A stretch of DNA of 54,126 nt from Thermoguttaceae bacterium (GCA_017559825.1 JAFYQR010000207.1:1-54126); one strand, 5' to 3'; positions 39,762 to 48,998 are shown, counted from the first letter of the stretch. Numbers and translations: made by a program. Notes: generated from the letters alone by a model not told the origin.

Positions 39762-41450
39762 CTAAAAACCATATACGGGAACTTTTCCTTTCCCCATACA
39801 TTCGTTGCACTTGCCAGTTCCTCCGCACCAACCGCAAAAATCCCACGGATCGTCCGGTTTTTCCCCCTTGCACATCTGGCATTTCCGATCGCCGTCACAA
39901 TGGAAACAATACCCCTGCAGTACTTTCGTCGGTTCCTTACAAAGAATACATTGCCCCGTTCCTTGGCAATGAACGCACGCGCGCCCGGCGCTATTAAGCC
40001 CTCGTCCGTTGCATCTGTCGCATTTTTGCGTATTGCGGCAATTAATACATCTTGCCTCCGGCGCTTCTAGCGTTTCCGAAACGTTCGTCGACGATTCGTT
40101 ATTTACGCGCGTCGACGTAACTGGAGTAAACGTATCCTCCCTCTTTGTAACCGCGTTTCCCGATTCTCGCGTATCGTGCGAAGTCAAATCCGAAGTTGCG
40201 TTTTCTTGCGCTTCGAGCGGCGCGCCTAAAACGAGTCGTCCGCCTTGTTGAATCTTAAACTCATCGCTATCGTCTCCGGCGTGCCCGCGCATCGCCGCAC
40301 GACATCTGGGAGCATACGACCGAAAGCCTCCGCCGCGCAAAACGCGTTCGTTTCCCCACGACGGTCCCACCGGATCGGTCGTCGCCGCGCTCGGGTAACG
40401 CCCATACCAATCGGAACACCACTCCCACACGTTGCCGTGCATATCGTAAATTCCCCAAGCGTTCGGAGTTTGCGAAGCCACCGGCCATAAATCATACGAT
40501 ACGTCGCCGCGTTCTACCGATCCATAAGGGATAATTCCATTACAATTCGCATTTTTCTTACCGTTTAACGATTCCCCCCAAAAAAACGGCGTCGTTGTTC
40601 CGGCGCGACAAGCGTACTCCCACTCGGCTTCGGTCGGCAAGCGAAACGTTAACCCTTCCGGCGCGACGCCTACGGCGTTTAACGCTTTAATCAATTTCTG
40701 AAAATCCTCCCAATCCGCGCAAGAAATAGGATGATCGGCTTGCGCGTCGTGTGGAAGAAAGGTCGAACTTTCGCCTAAAACAGAACACCACATTCCCACC
40801 GTAACTTCCGTTTCCAGTATCCAGAAACCTCGCGTTAACGTTACCTGATGTTGCGTTTCATTTTCATTTCTATATTCTTCGTTCTCCGGACTTCCCATCG
40901 TAAAAGTTCCGGGCGGACACCAACGAAACGCATACTCGACGCCTTTAATCGTCAACGTCATACGCTCTCCGGCTTTTTTAAGATCGTGAGACCGGTTTTG
41001 TTCTTCGGCGCCCCTATATTGTTTTTGCGTCATTACGTTCAAACATCGCATAGATTTGAACCAGAGTAAACGCAAAGGTTTTAATCTTTCAGGCTCGGCG
41101 TTCCCCCATTTACTCTTCGCTTTCTCGTATTCATTTTGCACCAACGTTACAAAGTCCCGCGCCTCTTGTTCTTCCTTCTGTTCCAATCGTCTTAATAATA
41201 TTTTTTCTAACAGTTCCCGTACTTCTTCATTTTCAGCCTCTTGAAACGCGACAAGAAGCACTTCGTCGGAGGCGCCGCCGGCAACAAGAAGTTCGCGAAT
41301 GAAGTCGCGTCGCTGCGCGTCGGAGGCGCTCTCGGAACCGCCGCCGGCAACAAGATTTCCTCCCCAAACACAGTTATTACTGCTCAAAAATAACGCGACA
41401 ATAATCCCCAATCCACAAAACCAATTTCTACATTTTATTTTATCGACCAT
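39762..41450 (-). CDS. Secreted SUMF1/FGE-domain protein with C-terminal zinc-ribbon repeats
   Basis: 562 residues; GGAGG 9 nt before the ATG. Hydrophobic signal sequence at residues 1-30, then a helical Glu-rich region to ~130. Residues ~165-410 form a formylglycine-generating-enzyme-like (SUMF1) domain: YAFRWCPPGTFTMGSPENE, GFWILETEVTVGMW, LPTEAEWEYACRAGTTTPFF, MHGNVWEWCSDWYG and RVLRGGGFRSYAPRCRAAMR. The Cys pair of true FGEs near the end is not seen, so it is likely a binding module. A Ser/Thr-rich linker leads to residues 467-562 with four DnaJ-like CxxC pairs (CINCRNTQKCDRCNGRG, CGWCGGTGKCNECMGKG and two between). The gene and its upstream region are A+T-richer than neighbours, and near-identical 40-bp repeats lie on either side. 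Confidence 0.8.
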   Translation of the reverse strand: MVDKIKCRNWFCGLGIIVALFLSSNNCVWGGNLVAGGGSESASDAQRRDFIRELLVAGGASDEVLLVAFQEAENEEVRELLEKILLRRLEQKEEQEARDFVTLVQNEYEKAKSKWGNAEPERLKPLRLLWFKSMRCLNVMTQKQYRGAEEQNRSHDLKKAGERMTLTIKGVEYAFRWCPPGTFTMGSPENEEYRNENETQHQVTLTRGFWILETEVTVGMWCSVLGESSTFLPHDAQADHPISCADWEDFQKLIKALNAVGVAPEGLTFRLPTEAEWEYACRAGTTTPFFWGESLNGKKNANCNGIIPYGSVERGDVSYDLWPVASQTPNAWGIYDMHGNVWEWCSDWYGRYPSAATTDPVGPSWGNERVLRGGGFRSYAPRCRAAMRGHAGDDSDEFKIQQGGRLVLGAPLEAQENATSDLTSHDTRESGNAVTKREDTFTPVTSTRVNNESSTNVSETLEAPEARCINCRNTQKCDRCNGRGLNSAGRACVHCQGTGQCILCKEPTKVLQGYCFHCDGDRKCQMCKGEKPDDPWDFCGWCGGTGKCNECMGKGKVPVYGF

Positions 41451-41487
41451 AAGCCAGCGCCTCCAACGACGTTGTTACTCTTTTACA

Positions 41488-41506
41488 GTAAACTAACAAC
41501 GTTTAC
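41488..41506. promoter_or_regulatory. Inverted repeat upstream of the SUMF1/zinc-ribbon gene
   Basis: GTAAAC-N7-GTTTAC, 38 nt before the ATG, in an A+T-rich leader (41451-41601). It could be an operator or an mRNA hairpin; no confident promoter was placed here. Confidence 0.35.
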
Positions 41507-41601
41507 CTATCCTTTAATCGTCATTTTGAATCGAACAATTAAACGCGCTCAAATTTATTGCTTTAATCCATTAACAAACACGCATTAATTTATTCTTACA
41601 T

Positions 41602-41641
41602 AAACAACGACGCGCCGAGTTTCCCCGACGCGTCGTCGTTT
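41602..41641. repeat. 40-bp direct repeat, copy B (also terminator-like)
   Basis: Partner of 39690-39729 with one C/T difference. It lies 52 nt past the stop of the lipoprotein gene at 41693 and can fold as an imperfect stem ending in a short U-rich tail on the minus strand. Confidence 0.85.
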
Positions 41642-41692
41642 CGTTCGTTAAGCGCTTGCGTCGTTTCGTTTGGACGCGAACGACCCAAACGC

Positions 41693-42181
41693 TCAGTCTT
41701 CCAGGACGATTTCCAAGTTTTTACTTCCGCCCGCCGGAATCTCGACGATCAGCGGCGAGTTGAGCGGGTCGAGATATTTTTCCGGCAAGAAATTCTCGGT
41801 AACCGCCGCGTCTTTGTCCCAATCCGCTTCCGGGCCGTCTTCCGCCATCGCTTCTTCCAAGGTGCGCCCGTCGACCGTTTGCACTTGCTTCTTCACGACC
41901 GTTCGATATTGCCCCGGGAACGCGCCGTCGCCGGGTCGATCCGTCGTCAGCTCGAACTTGCCGTCTTTGTCGGTCATACCGACCGCGACCGCGTTCGGCG
42001 TGTCGTCGACCGGACGCATTTCGATCGTCGCGCCGTCGACCGGGGCGCCGTTGTAAAGCAAAACGCCGGACGCCTTGACAAGCCCGGAACGCGACCCTCC
42101 GTTTCCGCCGCCGCAACCGACGCAAACCGTCAGCGCCGCGCAAGCCAAAAGCGCCGCGACGCAAAAACCGAATCTTCTCAT
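41693..42181 (-). CDS. Carboxypeptidase-regulatory-like lipoprotein paired with DUF1559 protein
   Basis: 162 residues. Signal peptide followed by a Cys-rich lipobox area (CVGCGGG, Cys 20-23); the exact lipidated Cys is uncertain. The mature part is a small beta-sandwich of the carboxypeptidase-regulatory/transthyretin type: ASGVLLYNGAPVDGATIEM, VGMTDKDGKFELTT, FPGQYRTVVKKQV, then IVEIPAGGSKNLEIVLED. Such lipoproteins commonly follow DUF1559 genes in planctomycetes. It lies 124 bp downstream of the DUF1559 gene at 42306, separated by two CCGTCGACGG copies that can pair. The same arrangement is repeated at 52647-54126. The function is unknown; a surface or pilus-like partner role is inferred. 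Confidence 0.8.
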   Translation of the reverse strand: MRRFGFCVAALLACAALTVCVGCGGGNGGSRSGLVKASGVLLYNGAPVDGATIEMRPVDDTPNAVAVGMTDKDGKFELTTDRPGDGAFPGQYRTVVKKQVQTVDGRTLEEAMAEDGPEADWDKDAAVTENFLPEKYLDPLNSPLIVEIPAGGSKNLEIVLED

Positions 42182-42305
42182 CTCTTCCCAACTCCTTATA
42201 TATCGTCGTTTAACAACGCTTATTCCATAATCGAGCCAACCGTCGACGGGCCAAGACGTTCGCCGCCCCGAAAACCGTCGACGGAACCGCGGCGCGGCGC
42301 GAAAA

Positions 42306-43430
42306 TCACATATTGACGTTCGTTTCGCCGCCGTTGATCGTCCCGAGCGCGCCCCAGACGCCGTACGGGCTCTTCCCGCCGACCGGACGCAAATTCGTTT
42401 TACCCGCCGGGTTCAGCGACGCCGGAATCGACAGGTCGCCGCAGTCGATCGTTTCGCTAATGAAACGGACGGAACCGTCGGCCATCACCGCGTTGACGCC
42501 GCCGCTGTGGTTGCTCGACGCCGACGTAACGAGCGAGTCGGTCCAGGAAACGCCGCACGACGGGCCGTTCGGCGGCATAATCGTATGGAAGCGCGTGAAG
42601 TTCGGGTAATACATCCCGTAAAGCGAACCGGAACCGGCTTTCGTCGTCGCGCTGGAAATGTATTGGCCGCCGTTGCCGACGAGCGTCATACACGCCGCTT
42701 TCGGGTTGCTCCCCCACATGTCGGCGACCGCCCAACCGTTTTTGATTCGCGGTTCCGGGTCTTCCGTGTAACGACCGCGCGGGCTCGAGCAGCGTTCCGA
42801 AACGAAGAGCGTGTTGCTCGTGCCGTCGGTAACGGCGGAAAGCGGCGGACACCAACCGACGCCGGTGCCGCGACCGGGCCAGTTTTTCAACGTGAACGCG
42901 CTGCGCGTGCTGTGCGGGCAGTTCGCGTTCGTCGAACGGCAGTCGTTGTGCCAACCGCGACCGTTGATCGCGTCCCCTTCGCAGAAACGGTAACTCGTGG
43001 TCGTGTAAGGTTTCGAGTAGCCGGATTCGGTGAAGCCGTTCAACGCGTCGCCGTCGGACGGGCAAACGATCGCGCCGATCATGCCGAGGAACCCTTCGTG
43101 ATTGTCGAACGGTTCGGCGTTCCAGTTCGACGCGACGATCGATTGGTAGCGCGCTTGTTGTTCGTAAAACGGAAGGAGCGCGACGAACGGCGTGTAGTCG
43201 TAGCAGTCCCAACCGCCCATCCCGAACCCCGGGAGCGCGTTGTTCGTGTCGTGATAATTTTGAATCGCGAGCCCGATTTGTTTCAGGTTGTTCGTGCATT
43301 GCATCCGACGCGCGGCTTCGCGGGCCGCTTGAACCGCCGGGAGAAGAAGCCCGATCAAAATCCCGATAATCGCGATGACGACCAACAATTCGACCAGCGT
43401 AAAACCGGCTTTTTTCGCATTAAAACGCAT
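42306..43430 (-). CDS. DUF1559 protein with prepilin-type N-terminus
   Basis: 374 residues from the ATG at 43430, chosen because GGAGG lies 5 nt upstream. The N-terminus [20 protein letters not shown] is a type IV prepilin signal cut after Gly 9, followed by [19 protein letters not shown], the DUF1559 hallmark, and [17 protein letters not shown]. The middle contains [10 protein letters not shown] and [14 protein letters not shown], and the end the family signature [18 protein letters not shown]. The family is hugely expanded in planctomycetes and presumed to be surface pseudopilin-like proteins; no biochemical function is firmly known to me. It is followed by a lipoprotein gene, forming one of two such pairs here. 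No convincing promoter was placed in the gap upstream. Confidence 0.92.
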   Translation of the reverse strand: MRFNAKKAGFTLVELLVVIAIIGILIGLLLPAVQAAREAARRMQCTNNLKQIGLAIQNYHDTNNALPGFGMGGWDCYDYTPFVALLPFYEQQARYQSIVASNWNAEPFDNHEGFLGMIGAIVCPSDGDALNGFTESGYSKPYTTTSYRFCEGDAINGRGWHNDCRSTNANCPHSTRSAFTLKNWPGRGTGVGWCPPLSAVTDGTSNTLFVSERCSSPRGRYTEDPEPRIKNGWAVADMWGSNPKAACMTLVGNGGQYISSATTKAGSGSLYGMYYPNFTRFHTIMPPNGPSCGVSWTDSLVTSASSNHSGGVNAVMADGSVRFISETIDCGDLSIPASLNPAGKTNLRPVGGKSPYGVWGALGTINGGETNVNM

Positions 43431-43875
43431 AAAAACCTCCCGACGCGACGCGGGCTCCGCTTGCGAACGCTCGACGTTAACCGTCGACGGCGCTTCGACT
43501 TGCTCCGCGGCGCTTCCGTAAAAGAATAAATAAGGTAAAAAGGTCAAAAGTTGCGAAACTAAAAACGCTAAAATATATCGACGAACGCTCGTCGTCGTTC
43601 GACGTCGCGGTTCCCGGTTTTCTTGTCGGAAAATATCGCTTGAAATAAAGAATCTTTCCCAACCGGCGGCGAAAAATTAAATTCGTCTAACCGCTCCGAT
43701 TTCCGAACTTAACGTAAGTTTAGCGAACGCGAAACGGAAAGTCAACGAAAAAAAGAAAAAAAATTAAAAAAAGAAAAAAATTTTCCGAAAGAAAACGTCC
43801 GACGAAAATCGCCAAAATCGGGCGACTCCGCGTCAAAAACGCCGAATCGCCCGAAAAAACGCGCCGCCACTTCTT
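43431..43875. other. Intergenic region upstream of the DUF1559 gene
   Basis: 445 bp. Contains a TATATT box (minus, 43577-43572) without a good -35, a purine-rich A-tract stretch at 43740-43795, and the terminator of the LRR gene (43814-43854). No gene seen. Confidence 0.45.
43814..43854 (-). terminator. Terminator of the LRR gene
   Basis: Minus strand stem TCGGGCGATTC/GAGTCGCCCGA (43854-43844 with 43828-43818), 15-nt loop, followed by U4. Confidence 0.8.
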
Positions 43876-45678
43876 TTACTTCTTCGGAGCGTCGCCGCGC
43901 ATTTGGTTTTTCTCCGCGAACTTCGCCGCGAAGGAACCGTCCGGCGCGATCAACCGCAATTTATACGAACAATCGTAAAACGCGGTTTCGTCGAACGACG
44001 TCAAGCTCGCCGGAACTTCGACCGTCTCCAACAATTCGCAAGCCCCGAACGCGCGGTAAACGAGCTTCGTCAAACCGTCGGCGAACGCGACGCGCTCCAA
44101 CGAAACGCAACCTTCGAACGCCTCCTCTCCGACCGTCGTCGGGCCCGCTTCAAAATCGAGCGTTTCCAGCATATCGCAACCGGCGAACGCCTCTTCTCCG
44201 ACCGTCGCGCCCCCCGCCGGAAAAACGAGCGCCCGCAACATTTGGCAACGGGCGAACGCCCTTCGGTCGAACGTCGTCGGGCCCGGCGGCAAGTCGAGCG
44301 TTTTCATCCAACGGCAACCTTCGAACGCGGAGGCGCCGATCGTCGTTCCGCGCGCCTCCGGCGAAAAAGCGACCGATTCCAACGCGGTACAAAGAGCGAA
44401 CGCTCCTTCGCCGACCGTTTTTAACGACGCCGGCAAACCGAGCGTTTTCAACGTTTTGCAACTCACGAACGCTCTTTCGGCGATCGTTTCCGTCCCGTTC
44501 GGAACGCGGTATTCGCCCCCCTCGCGCCCCGACGGATACGCGACGAGCGTCTTCCCGTCCGCGCTAAAGAGGACGCCGTCGACCGCGCGAAACGCCGTCG
44601 AACCGGAAGCGACCGAAAACGATTTCAGCGATTCGCAACCGGAAAACGCGCCGACGCCGACCGTCGCCGTCGACGCCGAAAGCGCGACCGTCTCCAACGC
44701 GACGCAACCGGAAAACGCGTTCGCGTCGATCGCCGTCAAACTCGGCGGCAAGTCGAGCGTTTTTAACGTTTTGCATCCAAGAAACGCTTTGCCGGCGATT
44801 CTTTCCGTCCCGTCCGGAACGCGGTATTCGGCGCCCTCGCGACCGAGCGGATACAAGACGAGCGTCTTTCCGTCCGCGCTAAAGAGAACGCCGTCGACCG
44901 CGCGAAACGTCGTCGAACCGGCGGCGACCGAAAACGACTTCAACGAGCCGCAGTTCGCAAACGCGTATTCGTCGAGCGTCGCCAACGACGCCGGAAGCGC
45001 GACCGTTTTCAACGCTTTGCAACTGGAAAACGCGCACCGTTTTATCGTCGTCAACCCCTCGGGCAACTCGACCGTTTCCAACGAGTCGCAAACCCAAAAC
45101 GCCGTCTCGTCGAGCGTCGTCAGAGCCGCCGGCAATTCGACGCTTTTCAACGCTCGACACCAAGAGAACGCGCTATGTCCGATCGTCGTCAAACCGTCCG
45201 GAAGCGCGACCGTCTCCAACGCGCAATCCTCAAACGCCCAAGCGCCCATTCGCGTTAACGCCGAGTTTTTCGGAAACTCGACCGTTTTCAACGCTTTGCA
45301 ATGCCCAAACGCGCCGTCGCCGAGCGTTTCCAACGACGCCGGAAAAGCGACCGATTTTAACGCGAAACAACGGTCGAACGCGTCGTTTTCAATCGTCGTC
45401 AATCCCTCCGGAAACTCGACCGATTCCAGCGCGTAACAATTTCGAAACGCCTTTCCCCCGACGGCGACGACCGGTTTGCCGTCGACCTGCGCCGGGATTT
45501 GCGCCGTCGTTATCTTTTTGTCCTTAACGCCGACGAGCGTCGCGCCGGTTGCGTCGAATTTCCAGTCGAACGCGTCGACCTGCGCCGACGCGCTCGCCGT
45601 CGAGAAAACGAACGCCGCGAACGTCCCGAGCGCCGCCGCCCAAAACGTGTTCCGTCGTCTTTTCGTTTGCCGTTTCAT
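43876..45678 (-). CDS. Secreted BspA-like leucine-rich repeat protein
   Basis: 600 residues; AAGGAG 8 nt before the ATG. Signal peptide 1-32 starting MKRQTKRR and ending SASA. Residues ~60-585 are a long run of 23-residue LRR_5 units with the pattern AF..C..L..V..P..L..IG (for example GLTTIENDAFDRCFALKSV). Two longer segments, FRAVDGVLFSADGKTLV plus YRVPDGTERIAGKAF, recur about 106 residues apart, an internal duplication common in BspA-type proteins. The family mediates adhesion or protein binding at the surface; the ligand is unknown. Its promoter region (45728-45794) is 65/67 identical to that of the gene at 45913-48777, so the two are probably coregulated although each has its own terminator. 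Confidence 0.88.
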   Translation of the reverse strand: MKRQTKRRRNTFWAAALGTFAAFVFSTASASAQVDAFDWKFDATGATLVGVKDKKITTAQIPAQVDGKPVVAVGGKAFRNCYALESVEFPEGLTTIENDAFDRCFALKSVAFPASLETLGDGAFGHCKALKTVEFPKNSALTRMGAWAFEDCALETVALPDGLTTIGHSAFSWCRALKSVELPAALTTLDETAFWVCDSLETVELPEGLTTIKRCAFSSCKALKTVALPASLATLDEYAFANCGSLKSFSVAAGSTTFRAVDGVLFSADGKTLVLYPLGREGAEYRVPDGTERIAGKAFLGCKTLKTLDLPPSLTAIDANAFSGCVALETVALSASTATVGVGAFSGCESLKSFSVASGSTAFRAVDGVLFSADGKTLVAYPSGREGGEYRVPNGTETIAERAFVSCKTLKTLGLPASLKTVGEGAFALCTALESVAFSPEARGTTIGASAFEGCRWMKTLDLPPGPTTFDRRAFARCQMLRALVFPAGGATVGEEAFAGCDMLETLDFEAGPTTVGEEAFEGCVSLERVAFADGLTKLVYRAFGACELLETVEVPASLTSFDETAFYDCSYKLRLIAPDGSFAAKFAEKNQMRGDAPKK

Positions 45679-45727
45679 CGTCTTTTCTCCTTATTTTTCA
45701 ACGCTTCCGACTTTCCAACGGTCGCGC

Positions 45728-45794
45728 CGCGATTTAACGTCGCCGCCGTTTGACGTTATTTTAGCGAAGCGGCGACGCGACGTCAAGTAAATTC
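45728..45794 (-). repeat. 67-bp promoter repeat, copy 1
   Basis: Identical at 65 of 67 positions to 48827-48893. It contains the promoter and a TTGACGT...ACGTCAA inverted repeat. Homology falls off toward the start codon, apart from the shared AAGGAGAAA Shine-Dalgarno. Confidence 0.9.
45758..45786 (-). promoter_or_regulatory. Promoter of the LRR gene with overlapping inverted repeat
   Basis: TTGACG (45786-45781), 17-bp spacer, TAAAAT (45763-45758). The -35 forms half of an inverted repeat TTGACGT (45786-45780) / ACGTCAA (45756-45750), whose other half falls near the predicted start site, a plausible operator. Confidence 0.75.
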
Positions 45795-45866
45795 CGAAGA
45801 AAAGCGACAAAAAATAACAAAAACGCCCGTCGCGGCAAGCCTCCGACCCAACTCGCGGCAAGAAAC

Positions 45867-45906
45867 AAAAAGCGGCGTTCGAAAAGAAAACCTCTCCGAA
45901 CGCCGC
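45867..45906 (-). terminator. Terminator of the triple-SUMF1 gene
   Basis: Minus strand stem GCGGCGTTCG/CGAACGCCGC (45906-45897 with 45881-45872), 15-nt loop, then U5 and GTTTCTTG. Confidence 0.88.
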
Positions 45907-45912
45907 GACGCG

Positions 45913-48777
45913 TCATTCGCACTCGACGAGAATCCGGAACCCGACGTCGTTCTTCAAGACTCGAGGCCCGCAAACGTCCGGTTCGCGAACGGTCGGCTTG
46001 TTCGTCGACCAGCGTTCGCCGACGAGTTCGCGCCCCGCAACCGGTTTTATACTGGGAAGAAGCCAAGCGAACTTCTCGTCGCCCCAATTCCCGTAACGCC
46101 AGTCGGCGGTTATCTCGGCGACGTTGCCGCGCAGGTCGTAAAGCCCCCATTCGTTCGGTTTAAACGAACGAACCGGAGCGAGGCGCGCGAACCCGTCGTC
46201 GACTTGCGAAACCGGTTTCGCGTATCCGAACGCCCGTTCGAGCGCGGCGTCGGCGACGTTTTCAAACGTTTTCGACCTCCGAAGCGCCGCGTCCGCCGCC
46301 TCGACCGACGGCGCGTCCGCCGCTCGAGCGACCGCGTACTCGCCGACGCGCGGAAGCCGAATCGCGAGCCCGGTCTTTTCCCGCGCCCAAGCGCAGAACG
46401 CGTCCGCCGCCTCCGGAGCGACGCAAGTCGCCGGATAATCGTCCTTTATCTCGAAACCCGGATTCTTCCAACTAAGCGTCGTATCGTCGCCGCGCCGCCA
46501 AGACGGCTTGTCGATTTGGAACCCGGTCGCCTCGACGAACGCGCGGAACGCTTCGACGGTCGTCTCCGTTTCGAGGAGCCAAAAACCGCGTTCGGCGCCG
46601 AGCGTCGAGCGGAGCGCGTCCCCGGTCTCGAACGTTCGCGGCGGGCAGTATCGGAACGCGAACTCGACGCCGTCGATCTCGAACGTTCGACGCTCGCCCG
46701 GCGCCGCGCCCGGTTTCCAACGTTCGCCCGGCGTTTCCTCGCGCTCTCCGGCGTCGAGCGTCAAGACGAGCCGGAAACCGGACGCCCCGACTTGATTGGA
46801 GTTCAAACTCGTTTCCGGAAGGACGGGCGACTTTCGCGCCGGAACGCCGCCGGTTTCGCGCAAGTCGGTCGCGGCGACGTTCGCGTTCCCGCCTTTCGCG
46901 CCCTCCGGCTCGAAAATCCGAATCCGCGCGAGCGGCGACGACGACGGCTCGTCGGCAAAGTCGTAAACTTGAAGCGGGCCCAATTCGGCTTTTGTCCTTT
47001 CCCTACCGTTATACGAAACGCGACGCGAGCGCCGTTCGTAAAAAGCCCAATAATCGCCCCAAAACTCGACGCCGCACAACTCGCCCGCGTTGCCGAACGT
47101 ATCGTAAAGTCCCCAAGCGTTCGGTTTAAAGGAACGAACCGGCGCGAGCGCGAGAAAACCGTCGTCCCAATAAGTCGGCTCGTCGACGTCGGGGTCGAAG
47201 ACGTAACCGTCGCTCCAACGCTCGTTTTCGGCCCAAACGTTCCCGAATTCGCGCGCTTTTTTCGGGTCGTTCCCGAACGGATAGTCGGTCGACGTTCCGG
47301 CGCGACGGACGTACGTCGCTTCGGCGCCGCTCGGCAAACGGAACTTGAACCCTCGCGGCGCGACGCCGAGCGCGTTCAAACGGTCGATCGCTTGGAACGC
47401 GCTTCGATAATACGCGACGAGTTTCGGCTTGTTCGGGTTCTCGACCGGCGCTCCGTCCCATTCTTTCTCCTCGCCGCAAAGCGCGTCCCACATTCGCCGC
47501 GTCAACTCGGTTTCGAGCGTCCAAAAACCTTGCGTAAAGGTCGCTTTCGCAAGCGTTCCGTCTTCCTTGGCGACGCTCGTTTCCCCCGGCGGACAGTACC
47601 GAAACGCGTATTCGACGCCGTTGACTTCGAGCGTTTTGCGGTCCCCCGCCTTCAAATTCGCCCAATCGTCCCAAGCGACGTCGACGTTTTGCGCCGCGAG
47701 CGCCGCCTCTTGCTCCAACGCCGTTTGCAACATCCGCTCGCGAATCTCTCGCCGCTCTTTTTTCATTTCCTCCGGCGGCTCGACGGGCTCGCGGGCGTTC
47801 GTCCGGACAACGCGTTCCTCCGGCGCCGCGACGCCGATCTTCGCCAACGCGAGCCGGAAACCGTACGTCGCGTCCGGGGAGAATCCGTTGTAAAAAAACG
47901 CCGTTCCGCGAGATCGAATTTTAACGCGCGGCCAGGTCGCCCGCTTCGGTAAAGAGGTCGAGTCGTCCGCCTGCAGTCCGCGAATGGTAAAACCGTCCTT
48001 CGCCTCCTCTTCGTCGGGACGATAAGCGTCCGAATAGAAGGAATCCAAACGCCATTCCGCCGCGTTGCCGACCGCGTCGTAAATCCCCCAAGGATTCGGC
48101 GGATACGAACGAACCGCCCTCGGCGTTTCCGCGCGTCGAACGCCGTCGGCGTCGGGCGCCGGTTGAAAGTTAGCCTGCGAACGATCCGGTTCGTCGCCCC
48201 AATAAAACGCGCCCAACGTTCCGGCGCAGGTCGCGATATCCCCTTCGGCGAAAGTCGGGAGGCGAAACTCGAATCCGTCGGGCGCAACGCCGAGCGCGTT
48301 CAGGTCGCTCGCGAAACGTTGGCAGTCGAACCAGTCGACGTTTTCAACCGGCAGTTCCGCGAAGTCGACGCCGCGAAATTCTTCCCAGTTCAGTCTTTTC
48401 GCCCAAGCGCCGGTTACCGCGTAAGCGCTCGGGTTCGTCCCCATAATCGCCGTCCACTGTCGTTGCGTCGTTTCGGTCTCGGCAATCCAAAATCCCTCCG
48501 ACGCGACAAGTTTGGCGCGACGCGTCAACGCGTTCTCCGTCGTCGCGGGATACGTCCCGGGCGGACAGTACCGAAACGCGAACTCGACGCCGCCGATTTC
48601 GAGCGTTTTGCGGTCCCCCGCTTTCAGATTCGCGGAGTCGTCCCAAGCGACGGCGACGTTTTGCGCCGCGAGCGCGTCCGCGTCGTCGCTTGCCGTCGCG
48701 GACGCGCCGAACGCCGTCGCGCTCAACGCCAACGCCGCCGCCCAAAACGCGTTCCGTCTTTTCGTTTGCCGTTTCAT
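45913..48777 (-). CDS. Secreted protein with three tandem SUMF1/FGE-like domains
   Basis: 954 residues; AAGGAG 9 nt before the ATG. Signal peptide 1-29 beginning MKRQTKRR. Three copies of a formylglycine-generating-enzyme-like fold follow, each opening with an FAFRYCPP motif: residues ~60-312 (VEFAFRYCPPGTYP to YGFRLALA), ~370-670 (VEYAFRYCPPGE to SGFRLVLT) and ~695-954 (VEFAFRYCPPRTF to VGFRILVE). Each has GFWxxETE, an LNALGVAP-type helix, FRLPxxAE and NxWGxYDxxGN. The leaders of domains 1 and 2 are nearly identical (AWDDxANLKAGDRKTLE). The catalytic Cys pair of true FGEs was not found in any copy, so carbohydrate or protein binding is more likely than sulfatase activation; no sulfatase gene is nearby. 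It shares promoter and signal-peptide sequence with the LRR gene. Confidence 0.8.
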   Translation of the reverse strand: MKRQTKRRNAFWAAALALSATAFGASATASDDADALAAQNVAVAWDDSANLKAGDRKTLEIGGVEFAFRYCPPGTYPATTENALTRRAKLVASEGFWIAETETTQRQWTAIMGTNPSAYAVTGAWAKRLNWEEFRGVDFAELPVENVDWFDCQRFASDLNALGVAPDGFEFRLPTFAEGDIATCAGTLGAFYWGDEPDRSQANFQPAPDADGVRRAETPRAVRSYPPNPWGIYDAVGNAAEWRLDSFYSDAYRPDEEEAKDGFTIRGLQADDSTSLPKRATWPRVKIRSRGTAFFYNGFSPDATYGFRLALAKIGVAAPEERVVRTNAREPVEPPEEMKKERREIRERMLQTALEQEAALAAQNVDVAWDDWANLKAGDRKTLEVNGVEYAFRYCPPGETSVAKEDGTLAKATFTQGFWTLETELTRRMWDALCGEEKEWDGAPVENPNKPKLVAYYRSAFQAIDRLNALGVAPRGFKFRLPSGAEATYVRRAGTSTDYPFGNDPKKAREFGNVWAENERWSDGYVFDPDVDEPTYWDDGFLALAPVRSFKPNAWGLYDTFGNAGELCGVEFWGDYWAFYERRSRRVSYNGRERTKAELGPLQVYDFADEPSSSPLARIRIFEPEGAKGGNANVAATDLRETGGVPARKSPVLPETSLNSNQVGASGFRLVLTLDAGEREETPGERWKPGAAPGERRTFEIDGVEFAFRYCPPRTFETGDALRSTLGAERGFWLLETETTVEAFRAFVEATGFQIDKPSWRRGDDTTLSWKNPGFEIKDDYPATCVAPEAADAFCAWAREKTGLAIRLPRVGEYAVARAADAPSVEAADAALRRSKTFENVADAALERAFGYAKPVSQVDDGFARLAPVRSFKPNEWGLYDLRGNVAEITADWRYGNWGDEKFAWLLPSIKPVAGRELVGERWSTNKPTVREPDVCGPRVLKNDVGFRILVECE

Positions 48778-48826
48778 CGTTCTTTCTCCTTATTTATCGA
48801 GACTTACAACGCCGCGCCGGGCGTTT

Positions 48827-48893
48827 CGCGATTTAACGTCGCCGTCGTTTGACGTTATTTTAGCGAAGCGGCGCCGCGACGTCAAGTAAATTC
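48827..48893 (-). repeat. 67-bp promoter repeat, copy 2
   Basis: Partner of 45728-45794 with two substitutions, neither in the -35, the -10 or the inverted-repeat halves. Confidence 0.9.
48857..48885 (-). promoter_or_regulatory. Promoter of the triple-SUMF1 gene with overlapping inverted repeat
   Basis: TTGACG (48885-48880), 17-bp spacer, TAAAAT (48862-48857), with the same TTGACGT/ACGTCAA inverted repeat as the LRR promoter. Confidence 0.75.
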
Positions 48894-48998
48894 TCAAAAA
48901 AGCGACAAAATTTCGCCAAACGCCCCGCCAACCTTGCGCCGTTTACTAATAAAAAAAATTCCGACGCGCTATTACTAAGGGAAAAGTCGCGACGCAAG

